Below are positions 30,583 through 40,761 of a stretch of 64,000 nucleotides of DNA, piece after piece. The notes beneath the pieces were generated by a model that worked only from the letters and a program-made list of their open reading frames with translations, did no database searches and was not told the origin of the DNA. The stretch covers positions 3,472,001-3,536,000 of the forward strand of contig CP036163.1 in assembly GCA_019056595.1 (NCBI GenBank). Reading direction: 5' to 3'. Within the stretch, counting starts at the first letter, position 1; the number at the start of each line of letters is the position of its first letter. The position numbers were made by a program, and so were the translations under genes. The stretch comes from Pectobacterium atrosepticum. Its GTDB lineage: Bacteria; Pseudomonadota; Gammaproteobacteria; Enterobacterales; Enterobacteriaceae.

Positions 30583-31590
30583 TCAGAGCGTCTTCTGCAC
30601 ATCCATCGCAATTTCAAAAGATTGTAAACGTGCTTGATGGTCAAAGATCTGACCATTAATCATCACTTCATCTGCCTGAGTTTCACGCAAAAGACTCTGT
30701 AACCCATGACGGACTTTCGTGCGATCGCCGACAATCGACAGCCGTAAGGCTTGCTCAGTGCCAAACTGTTCGGCAGGTGACCCGACTGTGCTGATGTTTT
30801 CTACTGGTGCGGGCAGCGGGCCCGGTGTGCCACGGCGTAGGTTGATGAACTGTTGCTGCATCGAAGTGAAGAGGAAGCGTGCATCCCGATCGCTATCGGC
30901 TGCAACCACATTGATGCAAACCATCGCGTAAGGCTTGGCGTGGGTGGCTGAAGGGACAAAATTCTCACGGTAGAGGCGGAATGCTTCCAGCAACATATCG
31001 GGTGCAAAATGGGCAGCAAAGGCGAAAGGTAAACCCAGTCTTGCTGCCAGCTGTGCACTGTACAGGCTAGAACCCAGTAGCCAGATCGGAACGTGTAAAC
31101 CTTGTCCTGGGACGGCCTGTACTGCCTGACCCGGTTGTGCATCAGCGAAGTAGCGCTGTAGTTCCTGCACATCGCGTGGGAAATCTTCGATATCGCCATT
31201 AAGGTGACGACGTAGTGCCATCATGGTGCGTTGATCGGTCCCGGGTGCGCGGCCTAATCCCAAATCGATACGGCCAGGATACAGCGATTCCAATGTACCG
31301 AACTGCTCGGCGATGACGAGCGGCGAGTGGTTCGGCAGCATAACTCCACCAGAACCGAGACGGATGCGCTGCGTACCCGAAGCAAGATAGCCGAGAAGCA
31401 CCGATGTTGCTGCACTGGCGATACCGGTCATGCTGTGGTGTTCCGCTAGCCAATATCGGTGATAGCCCCATTTTTCTGTATGTTGTGCCAGATCCAGCGA
31501 GCGATGGAAGGCGTCACGTGCTGTCGCACCTTGCGGAATCGGCGCAAGATCGAGGACGGAAAACACAGCGGATTGAGAAGGTGTGGACAT
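30583..31590 (-). CDS. yhbW: Luciferase-like monooxygenase YhbW
   Basis: A 335-residue flavin-dependent TIM-barrel protein of the bacterial luciferase superfamily. Conserved stretches are [40 protein letters not shown] and [16 protein letters not shown]. It is near full-length similar to E. coli YhbW, whose substrate is not established. ATG 31590 gives the E. coli length; a GTG at 31614 with AAGG eight bases upstream is an alternative that would add eight residues. Confidence 0.92.
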   Translation of the reverse strand: MSTPSQSAVFSVLDLAPIPQGATARDAFHRSLDLAQHTEKWGYHRYWLAEHHSMTGIASAATSVLLGYLASGTQRIRLGSGGVMLPNHSPLVIAEQFGTLESLYPGRIDLGLGRAPGTDQRTMMALRRHLNGDIEDFPRDVQELQRYFADAQPGQAVQAVPGQGLHVPIWLLGSSLYSAQLAARLGLPFAFAAHFAPDMLLEAFRLYRENFVPSATHAKPYAMVCINVVAADSDRDARFLFTSMQQQFINLRRGTPGPLPAPVENISTVGSPAEQFGTEQALRLSIVGDRTKVRHGLQSLLRETQADEVMINGQIFDHQARLQSFEIAMDVQKTL

Positions 31591-31755
31591 AATATGGCTC
31601 ACTTTGTTGTTCACTGACTCTACCTTGTCGATAGATGCTAACGCTGTCAGTCAATGATGAAAGTCAGAGCAGTATGATGGAATGTCGCGGTTATACGTAG
31701 TTCAAAGGTGCGCTTAGGAAGGAAAGGGCGGTTGGCCGCCCTGACAGGATGTGAG

Positions 31756-32634
31756 TTATTGAACGAGCTCAAGGCCGGCGACGCGACGCCAGTAGCCGTT
31801 ACAATCGGCCTGATTTTGCAGCGTTAATGGCATATTGCCTTGTTCGTTGGCGCGGAAGGTATCCAACATAGCCGGAGTGGTGATGTCGTTTGGAGACAGC
31901 CGGACAATATCGACCAAATCCCGCATTGACGTCAGCTCGTTGCCGAGGTTGTAGCAATAGCCGCTTTGCGTCTGGATGCCATTGAGGACAAAGACCTGCT
32001 GATTCTCCTGCGACAGCATTTTCCTGCCTTGCGGGTAGCTAAGGCAGCAGGTTTCGCATTCATCTTTCGGCCGATCTTCTGAGCGGGCGGTGAAGCAACG
32101 TGCGGAATAGGCTAATGGCAAATGGCCATAGCTGAGCACTTCCACTTCAAACTGATGGCGAAAACCAAGCTCTTCACACTGGTTCAGCAGGTTTTGTAGC
32201 CAGTCACGAGAGAGTTCGACCGGCATGCACCAGCGCACCATGCCTTGTTTGTGCAGCACACGTAGGGTGTACGCGTTGTAGCAGTTGAGCGCGTGTCCGG
32301 CGACAAATGGCAGGTTGCGTTCGGCTGCGATGTTGACTGCGCCCAGATCGTTAGCTTCCAGCAAGAACTCGCCATTTTCCACATAGCGTCTTAACTCCGT
32401 GAGTTCAGACGGTGCCTGTAAGAGTGCCAAGGTAGAGATCACCACCTGCTTGCCGCTGTTGGCGACTTCGCGGGCAACGTGGAACCAGTCCGCCACTTTC
32501 ATCAGACGGCGCTTGCTGCACACCGTTTCGCCGAGATAAACGATATCGGCGCTGCTGTTCACCGCGGCCTGATAAAACGCCTCGACGTCTTCTTTCGGCC
32601 AATAGTAGAGGATATTGCCTAATGCGTATTTCAT
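31756..32634 (-). CDS. ubiV: Anaerobic ubiquinone hydroxylation protein UbiV
   Basis: A 292-residue U32-peptidase-family protein that with UbiU carries out O2-independent hydroxylation in ubiquinone synthesis, known from E. coli. Its 4Fe-4S cysteines are seen in GETVCSKRR (near residue 39) and ARCFTARSEDRPKDECETCC (near 180-197). AGGAG lies five bases before ATG 32634, which matches E. coli. It starts 11 bases after ubiU ends, so the two form an operon. Confidence 0.95.
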   Translation of the reverse strand: MKYALGNILYYWPKEDVEAFYQAAVNSSADIVYLGETVCSKRRLMKVADWFHVAREVANSGKQVVISTLALLQAPSELTELRRYVENGEFLLEANDLGAVNIAAERNLPFVAGHALNCYNAYTLRVLHKQGMVRWCMPVELSRDWLQNLLNQCEELGFRHQFEVEVLSYGHLPLAYSARCFTARSEDRPKDECETCCLSYPQGRKMLSQENQQVFVLNGIQTQSGYCYNLGNELTSMRDLVDIVRLSPNDITTPAMLDTFRANEQGNMPLTLQNQADCNGYWRRVAGLELVQ

Positions 32635-32645
32635 ATGTTCTCCTG

Positions 32646-33641
32646 CTACTGCCATTTACGATGATACGCGCCAAGCGTGGTCTGCGTGCCTTCTGCCACT
32701 GCGCCTAATGCATCCATCCAAGCCTGAGTGGGTACGAATGTCTCAGGATTGGCACGGCAGCGATCAATAGCCTGTCGCCATACCTGCGTAATCTGGCTGA
32801 CGTAGGCCGGGCTGCGCTGGCGACCCTCTATCTTCACGGAGGCAATATTGGCAGCGATCAGTTCAGGCAGAAGCTCCAGCGTGTTCAGGCTGGTTGGTTC
32901 TTCCAGTGCATGGTAGCGCTGCCCATCGACCAAATAGCGGCCTTTACACAACGTGGGATAACCGGCGTTTTCATCGTCCTGATAGCGGTCGATCAGGATA
33001 TTGTTCAGACGCGATTCCATGCCGTTTTCCGTCTGCTGCCAGCGTACAAACCGCGCAGGCGAGCAGGCACCCACGGTATTCGGTGATTCGCCCGTCAGAT
33101 AAGAAGAGAGATAGCAGCGTCCTTCCGCCATGATGCACAGGCTACCGAAGGCGAAAACTTCGAGCGGCACTGGGCTGGTGCGAGCGATTTGCTTCACCTG
33201 ATGAATGGACAGCACGCGCGGCAGCACGATACGTGAGACATCGAAATGACGATGATAGAAACGGATCGCTTCAGTGTTAGTTGCGGAAGCCTGAACCGAC
33301 ACGTGGCGCTCGATGTCTGGATAGCGCTCGGCGGCATATTCCAACATGGCGAGGTCGGCGAGGATCAGCACATCGGCGCCGACCTGCGCGGCCATATCCA
33401 CGGCGCGCTGCCAGCGTTGATAGCCGTTCGGGTGAGCAAACGTATTGATGGCGATATGCAGTTTACGCCGATGGCGGTGCACGTACTCACGTGCTTCCTG
33501 TAGTTTCTTATCGGTAAAATTCAGCCCGGCAAAATGACGTGCGTTGGTGTCATCTTTCAGGCCGATATAGACCGCATCCGCGCCATTATCGATGGCCGCT
33601 TTCAGTGCTGGCAGATTACCAGCGGGGCAAAGCAATTCCAT
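32646..33641 (-). CDS. ubiU: Anaerobic ubiquinone hydroxylation protein UbiU
   Basis: A 331-residue partner of UbiV starting MELLCPAGNLPALKAAIDNG. The Fe-S cysteines appear in GSLCIMAEGRCYLSSYLTGE, VGACSPARF and YPTLCKGRYL. U32-type glycine/aspartate core (DAVYIGLKDDTNARHFAGLN) intact; it is a quinone-synthesis factor, not a protease, by E. coli genetics. The ATG at 33641 is preferred to the open frame from 33692. Divergent from ubiT. Confidence 0.95.
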   Translation of the reverse strand: MELLCPAGNLPALKAAIDNGADAVYIGLKDDTNARHFAGLNFTDKKLQEAREYVHRHRRKLHIAINTFAHPNGYQRWQRAVDMAAQVGADVLILADLAMLEYAAERYPDIERHVSVQASATNTEAIRFYHRHFDVSRIVLPRVLSIHQVKQIARTSPVPLEVFAFGSLCIMAEGRCYLSSYLTGESPNTVGACSPARFVRWQQTENGMESRLNNILIDRYQDDENAGYPTLCKGRYLVDGQRYHALEEPTSLNTLELLPELIAANIASVKIEGRQRSPAYVSQITQVWRQAIDRCRANPETFVPTQAWMDALGAVAEGTQTTLGAYHRKWQ

Positions 33642-33997
33642 ATACAATCCTTCATTAATCCCTTCGGAGCCGTAGCGGCTCGGTACGATCAATGATGTTC
33701 AGACTGATGACCGCTTTTATGACGGGCGTTCTGCCTGCCGCCTTTGTGGGCCGTCGTAAGCGATTATTTATCAGTCGATGAATGTTGTTAACGATTGGAA
33801 ATTTTAATTAACCCATCAGGTAAGGACTTTGATTTAAGGCAGTGAATGGTGCTAATCGTCGCGCAAGGACAAAATCTGTTGGGCATAATCGGATAAGCGA
33901 CTAAATTATTGACATAGACCTCTGCCGCTTGCGGTGGATGTGGCAAAATGTTTGCAGATTATCTGAACAGTCAGATTGCTTTAAGAGGAGTACGCCA
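33642..33997. promoter_or_regulatory. Divergent ubiUV / ubiT control region
   Basis: A 356-bp gene-free region between the divergent anaerobic ubiquinone genes. In E. coli the ubiUV genes respond to oxygen through Fnr. By eye I found only partial Fnr half-sites (for example TTGAT at 33829-33833) and no full TTGAT-N4-ATCAA palindrome, so this control is not shown by the sequence alone. Confidence 0.4.
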
Positions 33998-34522
33998 GTG
34001 TTGGAAAAACTACGAGCGCAGATTGTGCGTCAGGGACCGAGCTTATTAGGTAAGCCACTCAAGTTCACTCCCTTTGCGCTACAGCGTCAGGTTTTGGAAC
34101 AGATGTTGGGCTGGCAGTTCCGTCAGGCGCTGGAAGAGGGCGATCTGGCATTTCTCGAAAGCCGCTGGCTGAAAATTGAAGTGCGTGATGTCGGTTTGCA
34201 GTGGTTTATGACGCTGCGTGAGGGGCGTCTGGTGGTAAGCCACGATGAGACGCCAGATGTCAGCTTCAGTGCGGATGCAAACGATCTGATTTTGATCGCC
34301 GCGCGTAAAGAGGATCCCGACTCGCTGTTTTTCCAACGTCGTCTGCGCATTGAGGGCGACACCGAATTAGGTTTGTATGTGAAGAACCTGATGGATGCCA
34401 TTGAGCTGGAGGCTATGCCTGCGCCACTGCGTATTGGTCTGCTACAACTGGCGAACTTTGTTGAAGCTGGCTTACAGGAGGGCGTAGTGCAAACAACGAA
34501 TCACGCGCCAGTATCATGCTAG
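33998..34522 (+). CDS. ubiT: Ubiquinone synthesis accessory factor UbiT (SCP2 lipid-binding)
   Basis: A 174-residue SCP2-domain protein needed with UbiU and UbiV for anaerobic ubiquinone synthesis; it probably binds the prenylated intermediates. Features: SLLGKPLKFTPFALQRQVLE, DVSFSADANDLILIAARKED, FFQRRLRIEGDTELGLYVKN. The start is GTG 33998, with GAGGAG seven bases upstream and the E. coli length; the frame from 33929 is not conserved. It overlaps yhbS by seven bases, so translation is probably coupled. Confidence 0.94.
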   Translation: MLEKLRAQIVRQGPSLLGKPLKFTPFALQRQVLEQMLGWQFRQALEEGDLAFLESRWLKIEVRDVGLQWFMTLREGRLVVSHDETPDVSFSADANDLILIAARKEDPDSLFFQRRLRIEGDTELGLYVKNLMDAIELEAMPAPLRIGLLQLANFVEAGLQEGVVQTTNHAPVSC

Positions 34523-35058
34523 TTCGGGTGGAAATTCCCGTTGATGCGGCAGGGATCGACAGCTTATTGCGTCGTTCTTTTCCTACGGGTGCAGAAGCCG
34601 ATCTGGTGCATCAACTGCGTGAAGACGGCTTATTGACGCTTGGCGTCGTGGCAACCGACGATGAAGGTGGCGTGGTGGGCTACGCCGCATTCAGCCCAGT
34701 GCTGATCGAAGGTGAGGATCGGCAGTGGGTAGCGCTTGCACCGTTGGCGGTAGACGAAAGTCTGCGTCGACAGGGCGTGGGTGAGAAGCTGGTCTACGAA
34801 GGGTTGGATGCGCTGAATGAATTTAGCTATACCGCCGTTGTTGTGCTGGGTGAGCCTGCGTACTATTCCCGCTTTGGTTTCGTTCCGGCTACGGAGCACC
34901 AGTTGCATTGTCGCTGGCCGGACAGCGAATCGACTTTTCAGGTCTACCCACTGGCGGACAATCAGGTTGCCGGTGAAGAGTCGTCTGAAGGCGAAAGTGG
35001 ATTTGAAGATGCCATCGGGCTGGTTGAATACGCCGAGCCGTTTAACCGCTTTCTCTAG
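34516..35058 (+). CDS. yhbS: GNAT-family N-acetyltransferase YhbS
   Basis: A 180-residue acetyltransferase with the acetyl-CoA loop [18 protein letters not shown] (near 81-98) and the typical C-terminal YSRFGFVPA. Close to E. coli YhbS but about 13 residues longer, from an acidic insertion near the C-terminus ([13 protein letters not shown]). The physiological substrate is not known. The ATG lies inside the ubiT 3' end. Its own 3' end overlaps the convergent yhbQ by 17 bases. Confidence 0.93.
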   Translation: MLVRVEIPVDAAGIDSLLRRSFPTGAEADLVHQLREDGLLTLGVVATDDEGGVVGYAAFSPVLIEGEDRQWVALAPLAVDESLRRQGVGEKLVYEGLDALNEFSYTAVVVLGEPAYYSRFGFVPATEHQLHCRWPDSESTFQVYPLADNQVAGEESSEGESGFEDAIGLVEYAEPFNRFL

Positions 35059-35353
35059 CTGAGAGCGTATCAATACAAAGCGCCTGAGGCTGGTCTTGTA
35101 CCAGCCTTTCTTTTTGGTTTTTGCTTAACTGCTTAATGCGGTATTCCAGCTTAAGTGCATTTGAACGATCGCCTGCCAGACAGTGAAACACTAGCGTCAA
35201 CTCCCCTTTCCCCCGCAGTGCTTTTGCCCCTTTTCCTGCTTGATGTTGATTCATGCGACGGCTGACATCCGTCGTGATACCGGTATACAGCGCCCCGGCG
35301 ACCGTGCGAAGTATGTACAGATACCAGCGGGAGTGTTCGGCGTGTTCAGTCAT
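35042..35353 (-). CDS. yhbQ: GIY-YIG nuclease-family protein YhbQ
   Basis: A 103-residue single-domain protein with the GIY-YIG core seen as [20 protein letters not shown] (GIY replaced by LYI, YIG by YTG as usual in this subfamily), the conserved arginine in [16 protein letters not shown] and the glutamate in [12 protein letters not shown]. Related E. coli YhbQ is a structure-specific nuclease homologue of UvrC-type domains. Convergent with yhbS. Confidence 0.92.
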   Translation of the reverse strand: MTEHAEHSRWYLYILRTVAGALYTGITTDVSRRMNQHQAGKGAKALRGKGELTLVFHCLAGDRSNALKLEYRIKQLSKNQKERLVQDQPQALCIDTLSARESG

Positions 35354-35532
35354 GATTTTGTCTGCGGTTTCTCGGAAGCAGTCTTATTGGCAGTCAGTGT
35401 AGGGTGCTTATCTTGTTACGTGAAGTAGCACGTCGCTGTTGTGAAACGGATTGCAACCTCCCGTAAGGAAATAATTTGCCTGCTCTGCCACAGTTTCTCC
35501 CTGTACTTAGGGAGAAGCCGCTATGCTTATTC

Positions 35533-35661
<129 letters not shown>

Positions 35662-35794
35662 TATGACTTCAACCAGAAGCATTGGGCGATCTGCGACTGT
35701 GTGCTGCCGCCTCTTTATTCATTTATGAAGGGCGGAGCTGGTCGACAAGGCTATCAGCGCTATTCCCCAGCTTGGCCTTATTCTGGGCAGTATG

Positions 35795-35862
35795 TGTGAT
35801 AAAAATCACATATAATCATTATCTATTGCATTTCTCTTACATCAAGTGTGAATGAATGCACA
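35795..35862 (+). promoter_or_regulatory. Tandem CRP sites with CytR half-site (deoP2-like)
   Basis: TGTGA-N6-TCACA (35795-35810) is a perfect CRP site; a second, TGTGA-N6-GCACA, spans 35847-35862. Their centres are 52 bp apart, nearly the spacing in E. coli deoP2, where CytR binds between two CRP dimers. TTGCATT (near 35827-35833), resembling the CytR octamer, lies between them. The gene start is 265 bp further on, leaving a long leader. Confidence 0.8.
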
Positions 35863-36126
35863 AAATAGTCCGGCATGGCGTGTTCAAATATCTGATATGT
35901 CCACGTGTATAAAGCGTTTCTTTCGATATCGTTCTTTCGGTGTTGAAATAATCACAGGATGAAGGGTAGAGGAAGGTTGACTGCGGCGAGAAGGATCTCG
36001 GTGCCGCTACAGGTTGTTTCTCCTGAGCGCTATCTTCAAGGAACCAAGTCCGCTCGCCAAACGTACTGGTTTTACACCAGTTAATGTTCAGGGCCGGTTA
36101 GACCGGCTGACGAGTTGGAGAGTTGT

Positions 36127-36906
36127 ATGACCAAGCTGACCACGGCCGCGCAGCGCGCGCTGGCGTTGATGGATTTAACCACGCTGAATGAGGATGATAC
36201 GGATGAAAAAGTGACGGCACTCTGCCGTCAGGCAAATAGCCCGGCAGGAAAAACTGCTGCTATCTGTATCTATCCACGTTTTATCCCCCTGGCGAAAAAA
36301 ATCCTGCGTGAGCAGGGTACGCCGGATATCCGTATTGCGACGGTGACCAACTTCCCGCACGGCAATGATGATGTTGACATCGCTGTTGCAGAAACCAGAG
36401 CGGCGATAGCCTATGGCGCTGATGAAGTTGATGTCGTATTCCCTTACCGAGCACTGATTGCAGGCAATGCGCAAATTGGTTTTGAGCTGGTGCAGGCATG
36501 CAAAGCCGTATGTCAGGATGCCCACGTGCTGCTGAAGGTGATCATCGAGACAGGCGAGCTGAAACAGGAAACGCTGATACGTCAGGCGAGCGAGATTGTC
36601 ATTGATGCGGGTGCCGACTTCATTAAAACCTCAACCGGTAAAGTGCCGGTGAACGCGACGCCGGAGAGTGCCTCGATCATGCTGAAGACGATCCGCGATA
36701 AAGGCGTGGGTGAGTATGTCGGCTTTAAAGCCGCTGGCGGCGTGCGTAACGCGGAAGACGCCGCCATTTATCTGCAACTGGCGGACGATATCATGGGCGC
36801 TGAATGGGCGAATGCGCAGCATTTTCGCTTTGGCGCATCCAGTTTGCTGGCGAGCCTGCTGACAACGCTCGGACACGCGGCAGCGGCCCCACAGGGCAGC
36901 TACTAA
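36127..36906 (+). CDS. deoC: Deoxyribose-phosphate aldolase
   Basis: Cleaves 2-deoxyribose-5-phosphate to acetaldehyde and glyceraldehyde-3-phosphate. The 259-residue class I aldolase has the Schiff-base lysine in [10 protein letters not shown] (Lys167), the catalytic Asp102 in DEVDVVF and the second lysine in VGFKAAGGV. First gene of deoCABD. ATG 36127 after GGAGAG gives the E. coli length; the frame from 36115 is not conserved. Expression is probably activated by CRP and repressed by CytR, judging from the upstream sites. Confidence 0.97.
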   Translation: MTKLTTAAQRALALMDLTTLNEDDTDEKVTALCRQANSPAGKTAAICIYPRFIPLAKKILREQGTPDIRIATVTNFPHGNDDVDIAVAETRAAIAYGADEVDVVFPYRALIAGNAQIGFELVQACKAVCQDAHVLLKVIIETGELKQETLIRQASEIVIDAGADFIKTSTGKVPVNATPESASIMLKTIRDKGVGEYVGFKAAGGVRNAEDAAIYLQLADDIMGAEWANAQHFRFGASSLLASLLTTLGHAAAAPQGSY

Positions 36907-37035
36907 TCATGCGGCCACGGCGCACTATTTTATTCGTGACATCATGTTGTTGATGGCTGCATTGGTCCACAACAGCAAGTGTGCTCGCAGCGACAGTCTG
37001 CTGAGCCATATCAGAATTCATCAGGAGTACAGACC

Positions 37036-38364
37036 TTGTTTCTGATTCAAGAAATTATTCGTAAGAAGCGTGATGGAAAAACTCTGAGCGAAGAGGAGAT
37101 CCGCTTTTTTATCAACGGTATTCGTGACAATACCGTCTCTGAAGGTCAGATTGCCGCTCTGGCGATGACCATTTACTTTCACGACATGTCGATGGATGAG
37201 CGTGTGGCGCTGACGTTGGCGATGCGTGACTCCGGTACAGTGCTGAACTGGAAGAGCCTGAACCTGAACGGACCGCTGGTGGACAAACATTCTACCGGCG
37301 GCGTAGGGGATGTTACCTCGCTCATGCTGGGGCCGATGGTCGCCGCTTGTGGTGGCTACGTCCCGATGATCTCTGGGCGTGGGCTTGGACATACTGGCGG
37401 CACGCTGGATAAGCTCGAAGCGATTCCGGGACTGGATATTTTTCCGAACGATGAAAATTTTCGTCGCATCATCCAGCAGGTTGGCGTCGCGATTATTGGG
37501 CAGACCTCATCGCTGGCTCCGGCGGATAAACGCTTTTACGCTACCCGTGATATTACCGCTACGGTCGATTCGATCCCGCTGATTACGGCGTCGATTCTGG
37601 CGAAGAAGCTGGCCGAAGGGCTGGATGCGTTAGTGATGGACGTTAAAGTGGGTTCCGGGGCGTTTATGCCGACCTATGAGCTGTCCGAACAGCTGGCGCA
37701 GGCGATTGTCGGCGTAGCAAATAACGCAGGATGCCGCACCAGCGCATTATTGACGGACATGAATCAGGTGCTGGCCTCCAGCGCGGGTAATGCGTTGGAA
37801 GTGCGGGAAGCCGTGCGTTTCCTGACGGGAGAGAGCCGCAATCCACGCCTGTATGATGTTACTATGGCGCTATGTGGCGAGATGCTTCTAGCGGGCGGAC
37901 TAGCAAGCTCGGCGGACGACGCGCATTCACGTTTGCAGGCCGTGTTGGATAACGGCAAAGCCGCCGACGTCTTTGGCCGCATGGTCGCCGCACAGCGTGG
38001 ACCGGGCGATTTTGTCGAACACTACGATCGTTACCTGCCGGTGGCGACGTTAAGTAAGCCGGTGTTCGCGACGCGTGAAGGCATTGTGACCGCGATGGAT
38101 ACCCGTGCTCTGGGCATGGCGGTCGTGTCGCTGGGCGGCGGACGTCGTCAGGCCTCGGATACGATCGATTACAGTGTCGGTCTGGATAGCATGATTAGCC
38201 TGGGTGAACGCGTTGACGCGCAGCGCCCGCTGGCGGTGATCCACGCCAATACGGAAGCGCAATGGCAGCAGGCGGCGAATGAAGTCCGAGCTGCGATCCA
38301 ACTGGGCGATACGGCACCAGAAAAGACTCCGATGGTCTATCGTCGGGTGAGTGCGGAAGCGTGA
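37036..38364 (+). CDS. deoA: Thymidine phosphorylase
   Basis: Phosphorolysis of thymidine to thymine and deoxyribose-1-phosphate. The 442-residue protein shows the family signature [20 protein letters not shown] and the phosphate-binding KHSTGGVGD. The start is TTG 37036, as in E. coli, with AGGAG eight bases upstream. A 129-bp gap separates it from deoC. Length and motifs are intact. Confidence 0.96.
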   Translation: MFLIQEIIRKKRDGKTLSEEEIRFFINGIRDNTVSEGQIAALAMTIYFHDMSMDERVALTLAMRDSGTVLNWKSLNLNGPLVDKHSTGGVGDVTSLMLGPMVAACGGYVPMISGRGLGHTGGTLDKLEAIPGLDIFPNDENFRRIIQQVGVAIIGQTSSLAPADKRFYATRDITATVDSIPLITASILAKKLAEGLDALVMDVKVGSGAFMPTYELSEQLAQAIVGVANNAGCRTSALLTDMNQVLASSAGNALEVREAVRFLTGESRNPRLYDVTMALCGEMLLAGGLASSADDAHSRLQAVLDNGKAADVFGRMVAAQRGPGDFVEHYDRYLPVATLSKPVFATREGIVTAMDTRALGMAVVSLGGGRRQASDTIDYSVGLDSMISLGERVDAQRPLAVIHANTEAQWQQAANEVRAAIQLGDTAPEKTPMVYRRVSAEA

Positions 38365-38405
38365 TTGCGTAGGGTTGGCGATAGATAACCTTGAATTGAT
38401 TTTCC

Positions 38406-38421
38406 CCTGCCGGTAGGCAGG
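38406..38421 (+). other. Intercistronic hairpin deoA-deoB
   Basis: CCTGCC-GGTA-GGCAGG is a perfect six-base-pair stem with a tetraloop, with no T tract. It may stabilise or punctuate the mRNA between deoA and deoB. Confidence 0.45.
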
Positions 38422-38453
38422 GCGTGAGCGCATCGCTGCGCAGGAGAGAAAGA

Positions 38454-39677
38454 ATGAAACGTGTACATATTATGATTCTCGACTCGTTCGGGATCGGCAG
38501 CAGTGCTGATGCAGAACGCTTTGGTGATGTCGGTTCGGATACACTGGGCCATATTGCTCAGGCGTGTGCGGCGGGAAAGGCGAATAAAGGGCGCAGCGGC
38601 GCGCTGCATTTGCCAAATCTGAGCCGTCTGGGTCTAGGTAAAGCCGCCGAAGCCTCAACGGGAACGTTCCCAGCAGGGCTGGATGAAAACGCAGACATTA
38701 TCGGTGCTTACGCGCACGCCAGTGAAATTTCTTCGGGTAAAGATACACCGTCTGGTCACTGGGAAATTGCCGGTGTGCCTGTCCTGTTCGACTGGGGCTA
38801 TTTTAAAGATGAAGAAAACAGTTTTCCGCAGGAACTGCTGGATAAACTGGTGAAGCGCGCCAATCTGCCAGGCTATCTGGGCAACTGTCATTCTTCCGGT
38901 ACGGTGATTCTGGATCAACTGGCTGAAGAACATATGAAAACGGGCAAGCCGATTTTTTACACTTCTGCGGATTCGGTGTTCCAGATTGCCTGCCATGAAG
39001 AGACGTTCGGTCTGGATAAGCTGTACGAGCTGTGTGAAATTGCCCGCGAAGAGCTGACTGAAGGGGATTACAACATCGGGCGAGTGATCGCGCGTCCGTT
39101 TATCGGTGACAAACCCGGCAACTTCGAGCGTACTGGCAACCGTCACGATCTGGCCGTTGAACCGCCAGCGCCGACCATCCTGAAAAAGTTGGTGGATGAA
39201 AAAGGCGGTGAAGTGGTTTCCGTCGGTAAAATTGCGGATATCTACGCGCAGGTCGGTATCACGAAGAAAGTGAAGGCGACCGGCATCGATGCGCTGTTTG
39301 ACGCCACGCTGAAAGAGATGGATAGCGCGGGCGACAACACGATCGTGTTTACCAACTTTGTGGATTTCGACTCCGCCTACGGGCACCGCCGCGATATTCC
39401 GGGCTATGCGGCTGCGCTGGAGCTGTTCGATCGCCGTTTACCCGAGCTGATGTCCCGCGTGACGGGCGATGACATCCTGATTTTGACTGCCGATCACGGC
39501 TGTGATCCGAGCTGGCACGGGACCGATCATACCCGCGAAAACGTACCGGTGTTGATCTATGGGCCGAAAGTGAAGCCGGGGTCATACGGTCACCGTGAAA
39601 CCTTCGCCGATATCGGGCAGACGGTCGCAGCCTACTTTGGCCTGTCGCCTATGGACTACGGTAAATCGATATTGTAA
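38454..39677 (+). CDS. deoB: Phosphopentomutase
   Basis: Interconverts (deoxy)ribose-1-phosphate and -5-phosphate, linking the phosphorylases to DeoC. The 407-residue alkaline-phosphatase-superfamily enzyme has metal ligands in [13 protein letters not shown] near the N-terminus and [18 protein letters not shown] near 340-360, plus the active-site threonine in [12 protein letters not shown]. Start at 38454, with AGGAG upstream. Same length as E. coli. Confidence 0.97.
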   Translation: MKRVHIMILDSFGIGSSADAERFGDVGSDTLGHIAQACAAGKANKGRSGALHLPNLSRLGLGKAAEASTGTFPAGLDENADIIGAYAHASEISSGKDTPSGHWEIAGVPVLFDWGYFKDEENSFPQELLDKLVKRANLPGYLGNCHSSGTVILDQLAEEHMKTGKPIFYTSADSVFQIACHEETFGLDKLYELCEIAREELTEGDYNIGRVIARPFIGDKPGNFERTGNRHDLAVEPPAPTILKKLVDEKGGEVVSVGKIADIYAQVGITKKVKATGIDALFDATLKEMDSAGDNTIVFTNFVDFDSAYGHRRDIPGYAAALELFDRRLPELMSRVTGDDILILTADHGCDPSWHGTDHTRENVPVLIYGPKVKPGSYGHRETFADIGQTVAAYFGLSPMDYGKSIL

Positions 39678-39721
39678 AAACACCGTTTTTAGTGAAACTT
39701 GATTAATTAAGGAATAAACGC

Positions 39722-40441
39722 ATGGCTACGCCACATATTAATGCAGAAATGGGTGATTTCGCGGACGTTGTACTGATGCCGGGCGACCCGCTGCGCGCTA
39801 AGTTTATTGCAGAAACCTTTTTGGATGACGCCCGCGAAGTGAACAACGTGCGTGGCATGTTAGGGTTCACCGGCACGTATAAAGGCCGTAAAATTTCGGT
39901 CATGGGTCACGGTATGGGTATTCCATCCTGCTCGATCTATGCGAAAGAGCTGATCACCGAGTTTGGCGTGAAGAAGATCATCCGCGTGGGTTCCTGCGGT
40001 GCGGTACGTGAAGACGTCAAACTGCGCGATGTGGTGATCGGTATGGGCGCCTGTACGGATTCCAAAGTGAACCGTATGCGTTTCAAAGATCACGACTATG
40101 CGGCTATTGCCGATTTCGACATGGTGCGTAATGCCGTTGATGCTGCTAAAGCACGCGATGTTTCTGTCCGCGTAGGTAACATCTTCTCCGCCGATCTGTT
40201 CTACACGCCAGACCCGCAGATGTTCGACGTGATGGAAAAATACGGCATTCTGGGTGTAGAAATGGAAGCCGCCGGTATCTACGGCGTAGCGGCAGAGTTC
40301 GGTGCGAAAGCGCTGGCAATCTGTACCGTTTCTGACCACATTCGTACCGGTGCACAAACCACCTCAGAAGAGCGTCAGACTACGTTCAATGAGATGATCG
40401 AGATCGCGCTGGAATCCGTTCTGCTTGGCGATAACGAGTAA
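39722..40441 (+). CDS. deoD: Purine-nucleoside phosphorylase
   Basis: Splits purine (deoxy)nucleosides by phosphorolysis. The 239-residue hexameric-type enzyme carries the signature [16 protein letters not shown] and the catalytic aspartate in [14 protein letters not shown] precedes the ATG. Last gene of the deo operon; its products feed DeoB and DeoC. Confidence 0.97.
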   Translation: MATPHINAEMGDFADVVLMPGDPLRAKFIAETFLDDAREVNNVRGMLGFTGTYKGRKISVMGHGMGIPSCSIYAKELITEFGVKKIIRVGSCGAVREDVKLRDVVIGMGACTDSKVNRMRFKDHDYAAIADFDMVRNAVDAAKARDVSVRVGNIFSADLFYTPDPQMFDVMEKYGILGVEMEAAGIYGVAAEFGAKALAICTVSDHIRTGAQTTSEERQTTFNEMIEIALESVLLGDNE

Positions 40442-40490
40442 CATTATTTAGCCCACGCATACTACTCGGCGGTTTGTCTGTAGCTGCCAG

Positions 40491-40529
40491 GCAGGTCTGA
40501 ATTCGTAAGTCAGCGGATTCAGACCCTGC
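40491..40529 (+). terminator. Hairpin ending the deo operon
   Basis: GCAGGTCTGAAT (40491-40502) pairs with ATTCAGACCCTGC (40517-40529) with one bulge and a 14-base loop. The following TATTTCC is a poor T tract, so termination strength is uncertain. Confidence 0.5.
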
Positions 40530-40721
40530 TATTTCCTATGACCCCTATAGCGACAGATGCGCTGACCCGCGCGTAATATCGGTGTTCTTCTTTATCAGCG
40601 CACGCTTGCTAAGGTGCCGCACGCTACTGTTTTATCTATTTTCCAGGTTCGAGCGCCGTGATTCACGACAAGTTAGGTTCTATGACTTGTTTTATGAAAA
40701 GCTGAGTTCATAATTAATAAT

Positions 40722-40740
40722 GAAAATAATAATCATTATT
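40722..40740 (+). promoter_or_regulatory. Fur box of TonB receptor gene
   Basis: This 19-mer matches the GATAATGATAATCATTATC consensus at 16 of 19 positions. It ends 21 bases before the receptor start, overlapping an unlikely upstream ATG at 40720. Iron repression by Fur is expected. Confidence 0.8.
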
Positions 40741-40761
40741 ATTATTAATTCTGGGAAAGAG

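Noticed and set aside
38655-39386. 243-codon minus-strand open frame inside deoB
   Set aside because: Antisense to a conserved enzyme; no recognisable domain or start signal.
40720-40761. Upstream ATG for the TonB receptor giving an Ile-rich N-terminus
   Set aside because: These bases form the Fur box; the start at 40762 has a ribosome site and a proper signal peptide.
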